From Procambarus clarkii (lineage: Eukaryota; Arthropoda; Malacostraca; Decapoda; Cambaridae), in NCBI RefSeq assembly GCF_040958095.1, contig NC_091188.1, positions 36,294,185-36,358,184 on the forward strand: a stretch of DNA of 64,000 nucleotides, written 5' to 3'. Position 1 is the first letter of the stretch. The number at the start of each line of letters is the position of its first letter. Position numbers and translations under genes: made by a program. The notes below the pieces were generated by a model. It did not search any database. It was not told the origin of the DNA and saw only the letters and a program-made list of their open reading frames with translations. Shown in pieces: positions 1 through 13,316 of this stretch.

Positions 1-955
1 AGGGGGGTTTATTAAATTAATATATATGCAGCCAATCAAACTACAGTATTAACTACATACATTGAAAAGGTTCCTTATCTTATAGTACAGCAGGTTAGTC
101 CACCAGGTATAACTAGGGTGTAGACACCAAATTATCCTCTTTGAGGTAGCTTCCATATCACCCAGTAACTGGTGCACAAATCCTTCCTCGTCTTGACCTG
201 CCAAAAGTGCGCTAGCTGTGAAGCCAGAATCCTATATATGACAAGCTATATCAGAGAAAACACTATACAGTACATGGAACATGAAGACCTGGCTTAATTA
301 CCTTTAGTTTGAGGCGATTTCGCGATCTAACCGGGTCACCCTATATCCTGACATTAATGGCCATAAATGAATGATAAACGGGTTTCGGATAGACACTTAA
401 CTTGAAAATTTGTAGACAGCGTGTTGACAATTGTACACCTTTGGTTTCCATAACACTACGTCCAAGTAAATTTAACAGGAGCCGAATTTGCTCCCGTGTG
501 AGCCTCTGGTCTCGTATAAAACAATGGCTGTTTAACACTCCATACTATTGACGTTACTGGCCGACATTGTCCAGATATGATAGGAGCTAAATTTGCTCCA
601 CACGTCTCGGAGGTGACACAACAATGGCTGCCTCCTTCCTCCCTCTGACGCCTGGCTTACATTGTCCACATTTCAGAAAGTGATAGAAGGGTCACATTTA
701 CTCTACTTTAATATTGATAATTAAGTTAATTTATATAAGATGTTTTATGATGGTAAAGTCCAAAGACTAATGTATTTAAGAATAATTCCCAGCAGAATAG
801 CTGGTGAATTATAATAGTATGTGGTGATGATATCCCGTTTTCTTTAGACGGTAATTCCACTACAAGTTACGTTTTCTATGGGTAACTTGTTTATACAACA
901 CAGCTCTTATCTGTCTGTATGATATTATTATTAAATGGTGTCGGATTTTCCGACA
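1..955 (-). repeat. 3' LTR of BEL/Pao-like retrotransposon
   Basis: This 955-bp segment recurs in direct orientation at 3140-4094 with a constant offset of 3139 and no indels; I see three substitutions (near 216, 333 and 433). Read on the minus strand it begins TGTCGGAAAATCCGACA, a palindromic TG start seen in many BEL/Pao LTRs, and the base before it on that strand follows a purine-containing AGGGAATTA tract that could be the polypurine primer. The other edge is at window base 1, so the element may extend slightly outside and a target-site duplication cannot be tested. Small ORFs inside (for example 341-538) are identical in both LTRs and are not credible genes. Confidence 0.85.
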
Positions 956-1196
956 TAATTCCCTAGGGGCTGCTCACGGGTCGAAGTCCTATTTAGAACA
1001 GACGAACACCGATACTCCTCCTTCGAATTATTAGATTAATTTGATGTTAGTAGTTAGTAATCACACATTTGTGTGTCTGTTCGTACAGGACGGATGTCCC
1101 GTACTAGAGTTGCAGGGGTTAGAAGTCTAATGCGATTTCATTTCCCTGTCAACTCTTGAAAGGCTAATATTCAAGCCTTAATACATATTATTTAAC

Positions 1197-1550
1197 CCAG
1201 AAGACTGAATGTGATCAAGTACTACAGTCAAGTATGATTCAGGGACTGCAATGAGATCAGTGACATCAGATATAACTTGAAGTTTGTTCAGGTAACTGGT
1301 CACTGATATATAAACACTGAGGCCCATGGAATACATCTTGATTAAATAATAAATGTATCAAATCAGTCATCAGATTTATTAGGGTTTAATTTAGTTAATT
1401 GATTCAGAAGATTGAATAGCTCATCATTAAAGTAAAGTATGGTTCTGAGACTGCAGTGGGTTCAGTGACATTGGTCGCAGTGACTTGTAGCTGTTTTAGG
1501 CTACTGTTCACTGATTTGCCACTGAGGCCTCATGAACTCATCTCCAGCTT
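1197..1550. repeat. Diverged tandem duplication inside the LTR element
   Basis: Two consecutive segments of about 200 and 150 bp share an ordered set of motifs: CAGAAGA(C/T)TGAAT, then AGTATG(A/G)TTC, then GACTGCA(A/G)TG, TCAGTGACAT, and CACTGAGGCC. The first starts near 1199 and the second near 1405. Similarity is clear but well below the LTR identity, so this duplication predates the insertion. I see no coding potential in it. Confidence 0.6.
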
Positions 1551-1651
1551 CAAATGATGATACTAACATCAACCTCTGTTGGTATAGTCAGCTGTAATCT
1601 CCTTAGTATAATGCTACTGGAGAAATATAATCAGCTGACAAATTTAGATTT

Positions 1652-2038
1652 CTATTGGTATTGTTTATCTGCAGGCATAGGTCTCCTCAGGCTTGATACT
1701 GGACCTGAGAGTAATTTACCTCCTGCAGACTTTAACATGGTTATGCCCTGATATTTAGTAGGGCTACCGATGAATCGATGGTAGTAGTCTGCCCCGACAA
1801 GGACAGCCATTTGGCATTTGATTTGCTCAAATTTACCTGCAGCTGCTTGATAATAGCTTTCCAGGTCAGCATAATCAACTTGAGATTGTTGTGACAAATC
1901 TTCACATTTCTTGATCTGTCTTGTTAAGTGGCCTTTAAGACCTGCAAGGGTTCTTTTCATTCTCCCTGCATTATCCATACTGGCTCGTTGGTGAAGCCTT
2001 GTGGGACTTGTACTTGGGCTGCTCATAATACTGAACAA
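1652..2038 (-). pseudogene. Collapsed gag-protease remnant of BEL/Pao element
   Basis: The 128-residue ORF has two parts. Residues 1-78 or so look like a BEL/Pao Gag N-terminus: a short Ser/Pro leader, then a basic helical stretch (RTLAGLKGHLTRQIKKCEDL) and an acidic heptad-like region ending KFEQIKCQM. The following residues (VLVGADYYHRF, GITMLKSAGGKLLSGPV) match the conserved end of the DUF1758 aspartic-protease region of BEL/Pao polyproteins, where a GADYY motif and an LSGPV motif are typical. In an intact element several hundred residues lie between these two parts, so an internal deletion has fused them in frame. The ORF stops soon after the LSGPV motif; no RT follows. The family assignment rests on remembered motifs, so confidence is moderate. 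Confidence 0.65.
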
Positions 2039-2904
2039 ACACTAATGGTAGCCTAGGGTAAATTCTGCACTCACTAGGCAATAATCCTACCTCTACTAGA
2101 GGTTAGCACTTAAAATTAATACACATTATATATATACAATCATCCACACTAATGATTTGAGTGATAAACCAGTGTCACTGGAAGTACCTTTAGGTTAGCT
2201 CTTCTATATCACCCTAGGATGGTAGAGACACTAATTAATCACTCAAAGGTGTAATGACCATAAGTAAATTATTATATATACAACTCAACTCGAGTTGATA
2301 AAAATTACACCCAAAATAGGGTCTGCACCATTCATTAATGGTGTTAGGTTATTCAATATAGTACAACTGACTATAGTAATAATGGGACTAGGATGAACAA
2401 TAATAGTTCAACTAGTCAATGGTAATATCCTACCCTGTTGTGGGTTGGCAATTAGTAAATATTATACTGTGATCACTAGTGCAATATATATTAAATAATT
2501 CTCTATTTTGGAGAAATAATATACACAATTATTGTTAATAGCCTCTTAATTAGCCTCTATGAAACTTCTAATATTATCTAGAAGTATTAAATGTTATTAG
2601 TGACCTCGCGAAATAAAGTCCACAAAATTCGTGGATAATCTCTCGCGAAATGTAACACCACGAAATCCGTGAACAATATCGCGAAGACACAGTCACTAAT
2701 TAGGCTGGCTTCTATATTAGCGCTGTCATTTCACGAAATAACACGCCACCAAATATCTGTGGGTGTGCATGAAACCGCTGACGAAGCTGAACTGGGCTGA
2801 GGGAGGCTCCTGAGCTCCCACGAGGCAACGCCGCTGTCTTGACTGGCTTTGTTTAAATAACACTGCACTAGTATATTTAATGAATCCACTGGTTAACTGG
2901 TTCA

Positions 2905-2985
2905 TCCGGTACTAAGATGACCAAATGTGGGTTCAAAGGACCAAATAATCCGTCATCCGGTTCGAAGGACCAAATAATGTGGGAA
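2905..2985 (-). promoter_or_regulatory. Leader with duplicated TTTGGTCC motif
   Basis: On the minus strand, downstream of the 5' LTR, TTTGGTCCTTCGAACCGG (about 2957-2973) is followed by a second, slightly altered TTTGGTCCTTTGAACCC (about 2930-2946) and a third partial TTTGGTC near 2920. A TTGGTCCTTCGA-type motif close to the start of the internal region is, from memory, a recurrent BEL/Pao feature and supports the family call. Its triplication here at about 29-bp spacing is unusual. Function (primer region or Gag N-terminal coding) is not determined. Confidence 0.5.
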
Positions 2986-3139
2986 CCGACCTGTGAGATT
3001 TATATTTATTTAATTTATATGAATTTATATAGAATTTATATTTACGTTAATTTATATACTTCGATAGCAATTTGTATGATAATGAGTGGACTGTATTTCT
3101 GCAATAATCTCAATCTCACAAATCGATCCTCTACACATT

Positions 3140-4094
3140 AGGGGGGTTTATTAAATTAATATATATGCAGCCAATCAAACTACAGTATTAACTACATACA
3201 TTGAAAAGGTTCCTTATCTTATAGTACAGCAGGTTAGTCCACCAGGTATAACTAGGGTGTAGACACCAAATTATCCTCTTTGAGGTAGCTTCCATATCAC
3301 CCAGTAACTGGTGCACAAATCCTTCCTCGTCTTGACCTGTCAAAAGTGCGCTAGCTGTGAAGCCAGAATCCTATATATGACAAGCTATATCAGAGAAAAC
3401 ACTATACAGTACATGGAACATGAAGACCTGGCTTAATTACCTTTAGTTTGAGGCGATTTCGCGATCTAACCAGGTCACCCTATATCCTGACATTAATGGC
3501 CATAAATGAATGATAAACGGGTTTCGGATAGACACTTAACTTGAAAATTTGTAGACAGCGTGTTGACAATGGTACACCTTTGGTTTCCATAACACTACGT
3601 CCAAGTAAATTTAACAGGAGCCGAATTTGCTCCCGTGTGAGCCTCTGGTCTCGTATAAAACAATGGCTGTTTAACACTCCATACTATTGACGTTACTGGC
3701 CGACATTGTCCAGATATGATAGGAGCTAAATTTGCTCCACACGTCTCGGAGGTGACACAACAATGGCTGCCTCCTTCCTCCCTCTGACGCCTGGCTTACA
3801 TTGTCCACATTTCAGAAAGTGATAGAAGGGTCACATTTACTCTACTTTAATATTGATAATTAAGTTAATTTATATAAGATGTTTTATGATGGTAAAGTCC
3901 AAAGACTAATGTATTTAAGAATAATTCCCAGCAGAATAGCTGGTGAATTATAATAGTATGTGGTGATGATATCCCGTTTTCTTTAGACGGTAATTCCACT
4001 ACAAGTTACGTTTTCTATGGGTAACTTGTTTATACAACACAGCTCTTATCTGTCTGTATGATATTATTATTAAATGGTGTCGGATTTTCCGACA
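3140..4094 (-). repeat. 5' LTR of BEL/Pao-like retrotransposon
   Basis: Direct repeat of 1-955. On the minus strand this is the upstream LTR: it starts TGTCGG at 4094, exactly at the border with the ATTAC/ATC minisatellite, and ends near 3140 in a C-run followed by TAATGTGTAG. No classical TGG-initiated primer-binding site is visible at the border. Only three substitutions separate it from the other LTR over 955 positions. The pol II promoter should lie in this LTR, but I cannot point to a convincing TATA box. Confidence 0.85.
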
Positions 4095-4849
4095 ATTACT
4101 ACACTGTCTTCATTATCATCACATTATTACACTCCCATCATCATCATCACCAAATTTTTACACTCCCATCATCATCACCACATTTCTACACTTCCATCAT
4201 CATCACTACATTACTCCACTTCCGCCGTTATCACCACATTACTCATATCATCATAACAACAATACTCCACTCCCATTATCATCGCCACAATACTCAACTC
4301 CCATCATCATCATCGCCACATTACTCCAATCCCATCATTATTATCAAATTATTACACTCCCATCATCATCACCACATTACTTCACTGTCACTATCATCAC
4401 CTCTTTTCCACACTCCCAACATCATCACCACAGTACTCCCCTCCCAAAATCATTTCCACATTGCTTCACTCCCAACATCATCACCAAATTACTACATTCC
4501 CATCATCATCATCACCACATTACTCCACTTCCATTTTCTTAACAACATTACTCCTCTCTCATCATCATCATCATATTACTACACTCCCATCATCATCACC
4601 ACATTACTATACTCCCATCATCATCACCATTACTTCACTCATAATATCACCATATTAATACACTCCCAAGATCATCACCATCATAATTAAAATAATCACC
4701 ATATGACTACACTCCCATCATCATCATCATCATCATAACGTTCCTCATCTCCCATTATCATCACAACATATCTCTACTCCCATCAACTTCACCACATTAC
4801 TTAACTCCCATTATCATCATAACATTACTCCACTCCCATCATCAGGGGA

Positions 4850-5120
4850 GGGGAGCCGGTCGGCCGAGCTGACAGCACACTGGACTTGTGATCCTATGGT
4901 CCCGGGTTCGATCCCCGGCGCCGGCGAGAAACAATGGACAGAGTTTCTTTCACCTTATGCCCCTGTTACCTAGCAGTAAAACTATGCCCCTTTTACCTAG
5001 CAGTAAAATACCTGGGTGTTAGTCAGCTGTCATGGGCTGCTTCCTGGGGTGGAGGCCTGGTCGAGGACCGGGCCGCGGCGAAACTAAAGCCCAGAAATCA
5101 TATCAAGATAACTCAAGATC
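4850..5120 (+). mobile_element. tRNA-derived SINE within the minisatellite
   Basis: The 5' part looks like a tRNA: GGGGAGCCGGTCGGCCGAGC contains a degenerate A box, an anticodon-arm-like CTGGACTTGTGATCC follows, and GGTTCGATCCC is a perfect B box, closing with GGCGCCGGCGA. A core of about 180 bp follows with a duplicated CCTAGCAGTAAAA motif (near 4968 and 4998) and an AGTCAGCTGTCATGGGCTGC block, then a tail of ATCAAGATAACTCAAGAT type. A related element lies inverted at 42112-42366, which confirms a dispersed family. Transcription by RNA polymerase III from the internal A and B boxes is expected for the family. Target duplications cannot be read because the flanks are ATC repeats. Confidence 0.85.
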
Positions 5121-6369
5121 ATCACCACATTAGTACACTCCCATCATCATCACCCCATTACTTTACTCTCATCATCATCACCACATTACTACTCTCCCAT
5201 CATCATCACTACATTATCCACTCTCTTCGTCATGACAAGATTATTACACTCCCATCATTATCCTCACCACATTACTCCACTTCGATCATAATCACCACAC
5301 TTTGATCATAATCACATTACTTCACCCTCATCATCATCATCACATTTCTTCACTCCCATCATCATCACACCACAGTACCACACTCCAAACTTCATGAAAA
5401 TCATTATCACCATCATCACCACATTACTACAATCCCATCATCATCTCCACATTACTACACTCCCAACAACATCATTACGACTAATGCACTCCCAACATCA
5501 TCACCACGACTACTACACTCCCATTATCATCACCACAGTACCACTCTCCAAACATCATCACCATCATTATCATCATCATCACCACATTACTTCACTCCGA
5601 TCAGCATAATTACATTACTCCACTCCAATTATCATCACAACATTACTCATCTCCCATCATCATCATCACCACATTGCTGCACTCCCATCTAATCACCACA
5701 TTACTCTACTTCCATCATCATCACCACATTGCTCCACTCCAACAATCACCACAACTTTAATACATTCCCACTATCATCACCACATTACTCAACTCCCATT
5801 GTCATCACCACATACTACACTCCCATCATCATCCTCATCGCATTTCTCTACTTCGATCATCATCACCACTTTACGACACTCCCAACACCATCAACATCAT
5901 TATCATCATCATCACCACATTACTACACTATCATCATCATCACCATATTTCTATATTTCCGAAATCATCACCACATTACTACACTCCCTAAAACATCCAC
6001 ATGACTAATGCACTCCCAACTTCATCACCACGGCTACTACACTCCCACAATAATTACCACATTACTACACTCCCATTATCACTACTATATTACTCAATTC
6101 CCAACATCATATCCACATTGTTACACTTCTATCATCATCACCACATTTCTCCACTTCGATCATCGTCACCACAATACGACGCTCCCAACACCATTACCAT
6201 CACCATCATTATCATCATCATCATCACATTACTCCACTATCATCATCATCACCACATTACTACTCTCCCATCATCCTCACCACAATACTCCACTCCAATC
6301 CATATCACTACATTCCTTCACTCTCTTCATCGTCATCACTATATTACTCCACTATCATCATCACCACAA

Positions 6370-6640
6370 TGTCAACAAAGTGGAGAAATGCTGACAGACC
6401 ACTGGAACATTATCTAACAAAGTGCAGAGTCACAAACCCAAAAGATTTCAACTTAGATTCAACAGAGCAGAGGAACTGTTTAAACACTTGGGACAAAATC
6501 TTACTGAAGCGACCATACGAATCATAAATACTCATACTCCGCCCAAGTAAAACAGAAACAAGCAATACTTAGTGGGCCAGCCAGAGGCTTAGGACCCGAG
6601 CAGGAATATACCACTTCCCCCTCTCCCCCCCATAAAAATA
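6370..6640. other. Unique 270-bp insertion in the minisatellite
   Basis: The repeat stops at about 6370 and resumes at about 6640. The intervening sequence has ordinary composition, starts AATGTCAACAAAGTGG, and ends in a pyrimidine-rich CCCCCTCTCCCCCCC stretch. I see no terminal repeats, no poly(A) tail and no ORF worth calling. It may be a captured host fragment or a decayed element; I cannot tell which. Confidence 0.6.
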
Positions 6641-8549
6641 CAATACTCCACTCCCACCATCCTCACCACATTACTCCACTTCATCATTATCATCACAGTA
6701 TTACACTCCCATCATCATCACCACATTACTACACACCTATCACCATCACCATGAATACTACACTTCAAATATCATCACCACATTACTTCACGCCCAACAT
6801 CATCACCACATTTCTAAAAGTCCGAAATCATCACCACATTACTACACTCCCTAAAACATCCTCATGACTAATGCACTCCCAACTTCATCACCACGGCTAC
6901 TACACTCCCACAATAATTACCACATTACTACACTCCCATCATCATCACAACATTACTACTCTCCTATCATCATCACCACATTACTACACTATCATCATTA
7001 CCACATAATTACACTCCCATCATCATCATCACCACATTACTACACTCCCATCATCACCAACACATTACTCAATTTCCAACATCATAACCACATTACTACA
7101 CCCCTATCATCATCTCCATATTACTTCACCCCATCATCATCACCACATTACTTCACTCCAATCATCATCAATATTACTACACTCCCATCATCATTACCAC
7201 ACTACTTCCCACCCATCACCATCATCACCTTACTCCACTCCCACCTTCATCCCCGCATTACTCCGATTCCATCATCATCACCACATAACTCTACTTATCA
7301 ATATCACTATATTACTCCACTTCCATCATCATCATCACCACATTACTCCACTTCGATCAGCATCACAACATTACTACACTCCCCTCAACATCATCACATT
7401 ACTTCACTCCCATCATCATCACCGCTTTACTTCACTCCCATCATCATCACCACATTACTACACTCCCATCATCATCACCGCTTTACTTCACTCCCATCAT
7501 CATCACCACATTACTACACTCCCATCACCATCACCACATTACCCCATTCCCATCATCACTACATTACTACACTCTCATTATCATCACTACATTGCTTTAC
7601 TTCAAAGAACTTCACCCCATTACTCCACTCGCATCATCATCACTTCATTACTCCACCCCTTTCGTCATCACCACATTGCTACACTCCCATCATCATCACC
7701 ACATTACTACACTCCCATCAATATCAACACATTACTCCAATCCCAACATCATCATCACATTACTTCAATCCCACAATCTTCACCACATTACTCCAGTCCT
7801 ATTAACTACTTCACCACATTACGCAACTCCCACAATCTTCACCAAATTACTCCACTATTATCATCATAACTAAATTTCTCCACTCATCATCATCACTTTA
7901 TTACACCACTGTCATCATTATCACTACATTACTCCACTCATCATCACTATAATACTCCACTCCCATTATCATCACTACATTACTCCACTAATCATCATCA
8001 CTATATTACTCTACTTCCATTATCATCGCTATATTACTCAACTCACATCATCATCACCATAGTACTCAACTCCTATCATCATCATCACATTACTCCACAC
8101 TCATCATGATCACACATTACTCCACTTTCACAATCATCATTACATTACCCCTCCCCCCAACATCATTAGTACATTACTACTCTCCCATCATCATCATCAT
8201 CACCATATTACTACACTCCCATCATCATCACCACATTACTGCACTAATCATCATCATTACCACATTACTACACTCCCATTATCATCATCATCACATTATT
8301 ACACTCCCATCATCACTACATTACTACACTCACATCATTATCACCATATTACTACACTCCCATCATCATCGCCTTATAACTACACTCCCATTATCATCAC
8401 CATGACTACGCCTTCGCTCATCATCGTCACCACGACATATTCCTTACTGTAAAATTTTCTACAACCCTCACTAATTTTTCTCTATCTTAGATATTTATTA
8501 TTCCTCTGTCATATGGCAAAGCTTTACAAACAATACTTCATAAAGGACA

Positions 8550-8948
8550 ATGTATCCCTTGAGGGCATCTGAAGATTCCTTCAACCTCCGAGCTATGACG
8601 AAGCCAACAATGACTGCATCATCTAACGAAGTCGATGAAGAAGAATCCTTCATGAGATGGCTAGAAAATGATCAGTCTTTCGAGGGATGGCTACAAAACG
8701 GCCGCACACAACAGGAAACTGCATGTAAACAATGTGAAATGGCTGCAATAAATTATGAACGAAAACGCCGGGAACTGGAATATTATAAACAAAAAGAAAA
8801 AGAGCTGCAACAACAAATATTTGAACAACAATGCCAGCTCACCAAAACAATGATTTTGTTTCACAAAAAGAGGGACGAAAAACTAGAGGACCGTGGACAA
8901 AGCAACACGGATGACCTCGCACAGGCACTTCAAAACGTTACTGTGTGA
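8550..8948 (+). CDS. Hypothetical acidic/coiled-coil protein, terminal exon-like
   Basis: A 132-residue ORF of ordinary codon usage in an otherwise repetitive region. The in-frame stop TAA at 8541 lies just upstream, and the ATG at 8550 has A at -3; a second in-frame ATG at 8595 is an alternative start. Residues 25-50 are acidic and aromatic (EVDEEESFMRWLENDQSFEG), then residues 60-112 form a Lys/Glu/Gln-rich helix (YERKRRELEYYKQKEKEL) with coiled-coil character. Upstream, CTAATTTTTCTCTATCTTAG ends at 8490 and looks like a branch site, polypyrimidine tract and splice acceptor, so this could be the last exon of a spliced gene. Several AATAAA signals follow the stop. I do not recognise the family; it may equally be the tail of a transposon-encoded DNA-binding protein. 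Cytoplasmic or nuclear, with no signal peptide or membrane segment. Confidence 0.5.
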   Translation: MYPLRASEDSFNLRAMTKPTMTASSNEVDEEESFMRWLENDQSFEGWLQNGRTQQETACKQCEMAAINYERKRRELEYYKQKEKELQQQIFEQQCQLTKTMILFHKKRDEKLEDRGQSNTDDLAQALQNVTV

Positions 8949-9019
8949 AGTTACAAAAAGTTGGTCGGACCAGCCGCCGACTGATTTCTTAGGTCTTTGC
9001 AAACATTGAACATTAATTC

Positions 9020-9085
9020 TCTATAATAAATTAATTTTGTATAACAAATAAATAATTAAATATATAAATAAATAAATATCTTTTT
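9020..9085 (+). terminator. Cluster of poly(A) signals
   Basis: Several overlapping AATAAA hexamers occur 75-135 bp after the stop codon at 8948, in a very AT-rich stretch ending with a T-run near 9080. They are correctly placed to end a transcript carrying the 8550-8948 ORF. Random occurrence in AT-rich DNA is possible. Confidence 0.4.
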
Positions 9086-9103
9086 TTCCAATATTATTCT
9101 GTG

Positions 9104-11868
<2,765 letters not shown>

Positions 11869-12268
11869 CTTACCTAATTGTACTTGCGGGAGTTGAGCTC
11901 TGGCTCTTTGGTCCTGCCTTCACAACAGTCAATCAACTAATGTACAGGTTCCTGACCCTACTGGGCTCTGGCATATCTACTCTTGAAACTGCATATGGCG
12001 TCAGCCTCCACCATATCACTTCCTATTGCATTCCATTTGTCTACTACTCTGACACTGAAAAAAATACTTTCTAACGTCTCTATGGCTCATTTGGGCATTC
12101 AATTTCAACCTGTGTCCCCTAGTGTGTGTGCCCCTTGTGGTAAATTGCCTGTCTTTATCAACCCTATCAATTCCTCTGAGAATCTTGCATGTGGTGACCA
12201 TGTCCCCTCTAACTCTTCTGTCTCCAAGTGACATGAGGTTTAATTCCCGTAGTCTCTCCTCGTAACAT
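11869..12268 (-). pseudogene. Second LINE copy, 3' end only
   Basis: On the minus strand a frame beginning YEERLREL and continuing MSLGDRRVRGDMVTTCKILR matches the C-terminal block of the LINE at 9340-11691 (TLEDRRVGGDMITTYTILR). It is followed by the same 3' UTR (AACTCCCGCAAGTACAATTA) and an AC tail at 11707-11868. Only the last 70 or so codons remain, as expected of a strongly 5'-truncated insertion. It lies head-to-tail with the first copy. Confidence 0.85.
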
Positions 12269-12389
12269 CTACAACTGGGCTAGAGTCAGTGTCCTCCTCT
12301 GTCAAATGTCCAAATCTATTTTGGGTAGCTACTGAATACACAGGGAGGGTATTAGGGAGGGCACTTTAACACAAATCTCAAATCCTTTG

Positions 12390-12560
12390 GGATTTTTGTT
12401 AAACCTTGGTTTGTGTCTCGGAGAGGCTGCAGGATCCAGTAAGTTCAGTAGAACTTACATGGTCAACTCTTTTGTCCATGTCGTAGCTCAGTCGATAAAG
12501 GTAGCGTCTGGGATGATCTCGCACGTAGGTTCCAATCATCGTCACGGCCATATTAGATTT
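12390..12560 (+). mobile_element. tRNA-like SINE with upstream hairpin, copy 1
   Basis: The element starts AAACCTTGGTTTGTGTCTCG, contains the perfect hairpin GTAAGTTC-AGTA-GAACTTAC (12439-12458), and then a tRNA-like domain at 12480-12549 with A-box-like TCGTAGCTCAGTCGATAAAG and B-box-like GGTTCCAATC. It is repeated at 12664-12840. The B box here deviates at one position from GGTTCGAATC, suggesting decay. A functional tRNA is unlikely because the acceptor strands do not pair well. Confidence 0.6.
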
Positions 12561-12663
12561 GTTCATATGATGCATCACGCTATTTTGATTTCTGTGTGCA
12601 ATGAAGTGAGGGCGAAGAGGGAGAACGGCCTATTGACATAGCTCGAGTGCATGGGGGGGTGGG

Positions 12664-12840
12664 GGAGTTGTGTAAAACCCTGGTTTGTGTCTCGAAGAGG
12701 CTGCAGGATCCAGTAAGTTCTGTAGAACTTACATGGTCAACTCTTTTGAAAATGTCGTAGCTCAGTCAATAAAGGCATCATCTGTGATGATCTCGGAAGT
12801 AGGTTCGAATCCTCGTTACAGCCCTTGTGGATTAGTTATC
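12664..12840 (+). mobile_element. tRNA-like SINE with upstream hairpin, copy 2
   Basis: Second copy of the 12390-12560 element, with the hairpin at 12713-12732 (GTAAGTTC-TGTA-GAACTTAC; loop changed, both stem arms kept) and a tRNA-like domain at 12754-12823 with TCGTAGCTCAGTCAATAAAG and an intact GGTTCGAATCC B box. The two copies are about 274 bp apart in direct orientation and differ by scattered substitutions, so they may be a local duplication or two insertions. Confidence 0.6.
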
Positions 12841-12879
12841 ATATGACATATTATGGTTCCACGTGTTAAAAAAAAATCC

Positions 12880-13316
12880 ACACTCAGCACATTCACAAGG
12901 TCGTTCATCCGTATGCACCATCCTGTGTGTCTTCATACTTCCCAGATGCTTGAATCTCTTGCAACACTCTGGATTTCCATGAGGTTTGTCACCTGAATGC
13001 ACTAACATTGAGTCTTCATGTATTCAAGGTGATGGAATCTTTTTTCACACTCTGGACACTCGTGAAGTTTGTGACCTGAATGCACTAACATGTGAGTCTT
13101 CATATTTCCAAGAAGACTGAATCTCTTCCCACACTCTGGATACTCATGAAGTTGTGTACCTGAATGCACTAACATGTGAGTATCCATATTTCGAAGATGC
13201 TTGAATTTCTTCCCACACTCTGGACACTCATGATGTTTGTCACCTGAATGCACTAACAAGTGACGTTTCATATTTCCAAGAAGAGTGAATACCTTCCCAC
13301 ACTGGTGAGTCTTCAT
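12880..13316 (-). pseudogene. C2H2 zinc-finger gene fragment, frameshifted
   Basis: On the minus strand at least six tandem Cys2-His2 fingers can be followed, with linkers of HSGDK/HSGTQ type and finger cores such as CPECGKKFKHLRNMDTHMLV. Two are intact (CPEC...H...H); one has Tyr in place of the first Cys (EYPEC) and another lacks its first Cys (GNPECC). Near 13008-13010 a single base is lost relative to the neighbouring repeats (CACATG became CAATG), shifting the frame; fingers continue in the next frame to about 12880. Such proteins bind DNA in the nucleus, but this copy cannot encode a working array. No KRAB-like or BTB domain is visible; the start is truncated. Confidence 0.82.

Larger units (their letters stand above)
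956..3139 (-). mobile_element. Internal region of a non-autonomous BEL/Pao element
   Basis: The 2184 bp between two near-identical LTRs are far too short for the 5-7 kb gag-protease-RT-RNaseH-integrase polyprotein usual in BEL/Pao elements. Reading on the minus strand there is a leader (3139 to about 2040), a short gag/protease remnant (2038-1652), and about 700 bp with no recognisable RT or integrase. The element is therefore internally deleted and would need proteins from an intact relative. The 0.3% LTR divergence implies recent insertion, so the deletion derivative itself was probably the mobile copy (inference). Confidence 0.75.
4095..8420. repeat. About 29-bp ATTAC/ATC minisatellite array
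   Basis: The array consists of variants of a unit that reads CCCATCATCATCACCACATT followed by ACTACACTC (29 bp); unit length varies mainly through the number of ATC triplets. About 3.8 kb, or roughly 130 units, remain after removing two insertions (4850-5120 and about 6370-6640). Because 29 is not divisible by 3, a translation rotates through three peptides (HSHHHHHITTLL, PSSSPHYYT, PIIITTLLH), which explains the long His/Ser-rich open frames on the plus strand; these are not genes. A block beginning ATGACTAATGCACTCCCAAC at 6001 recurs at 6864, so part of the array duplicated as an 863-bp register. A sub-block alternating CCGCTTTACTTC and CCACATTACTAC units occurs at 7400-7530. Confidence 0.92.

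Noticed and set aside
341-538. 65-codon minus-strand ORF repeated at 3480-3677
   Set aside because: Duplicated only because it lies in the LTR; no domain and no other sign of coding.
4850-4935. A genuine tRNA gene
   Set aside because: A and B boxes are present, but the acceptor and D arms are imperfect, the sequence continues into a SINE core and tail, and a related SINE copy exists at 42112-42366.
4058-8405. His/Ser-rich ORFs, possible metal-binding protein
   Set aside because: Frames arise from the roughly 29-bp minisatellite; overlapping frames are open at the same place and are interrupted by a SINE and unique DNA.
12387-12641. Plus-strand 84-codon ORF
   Set aside because: It runs through the hairpin and tRNA-like repeat, which explains the sequence better.
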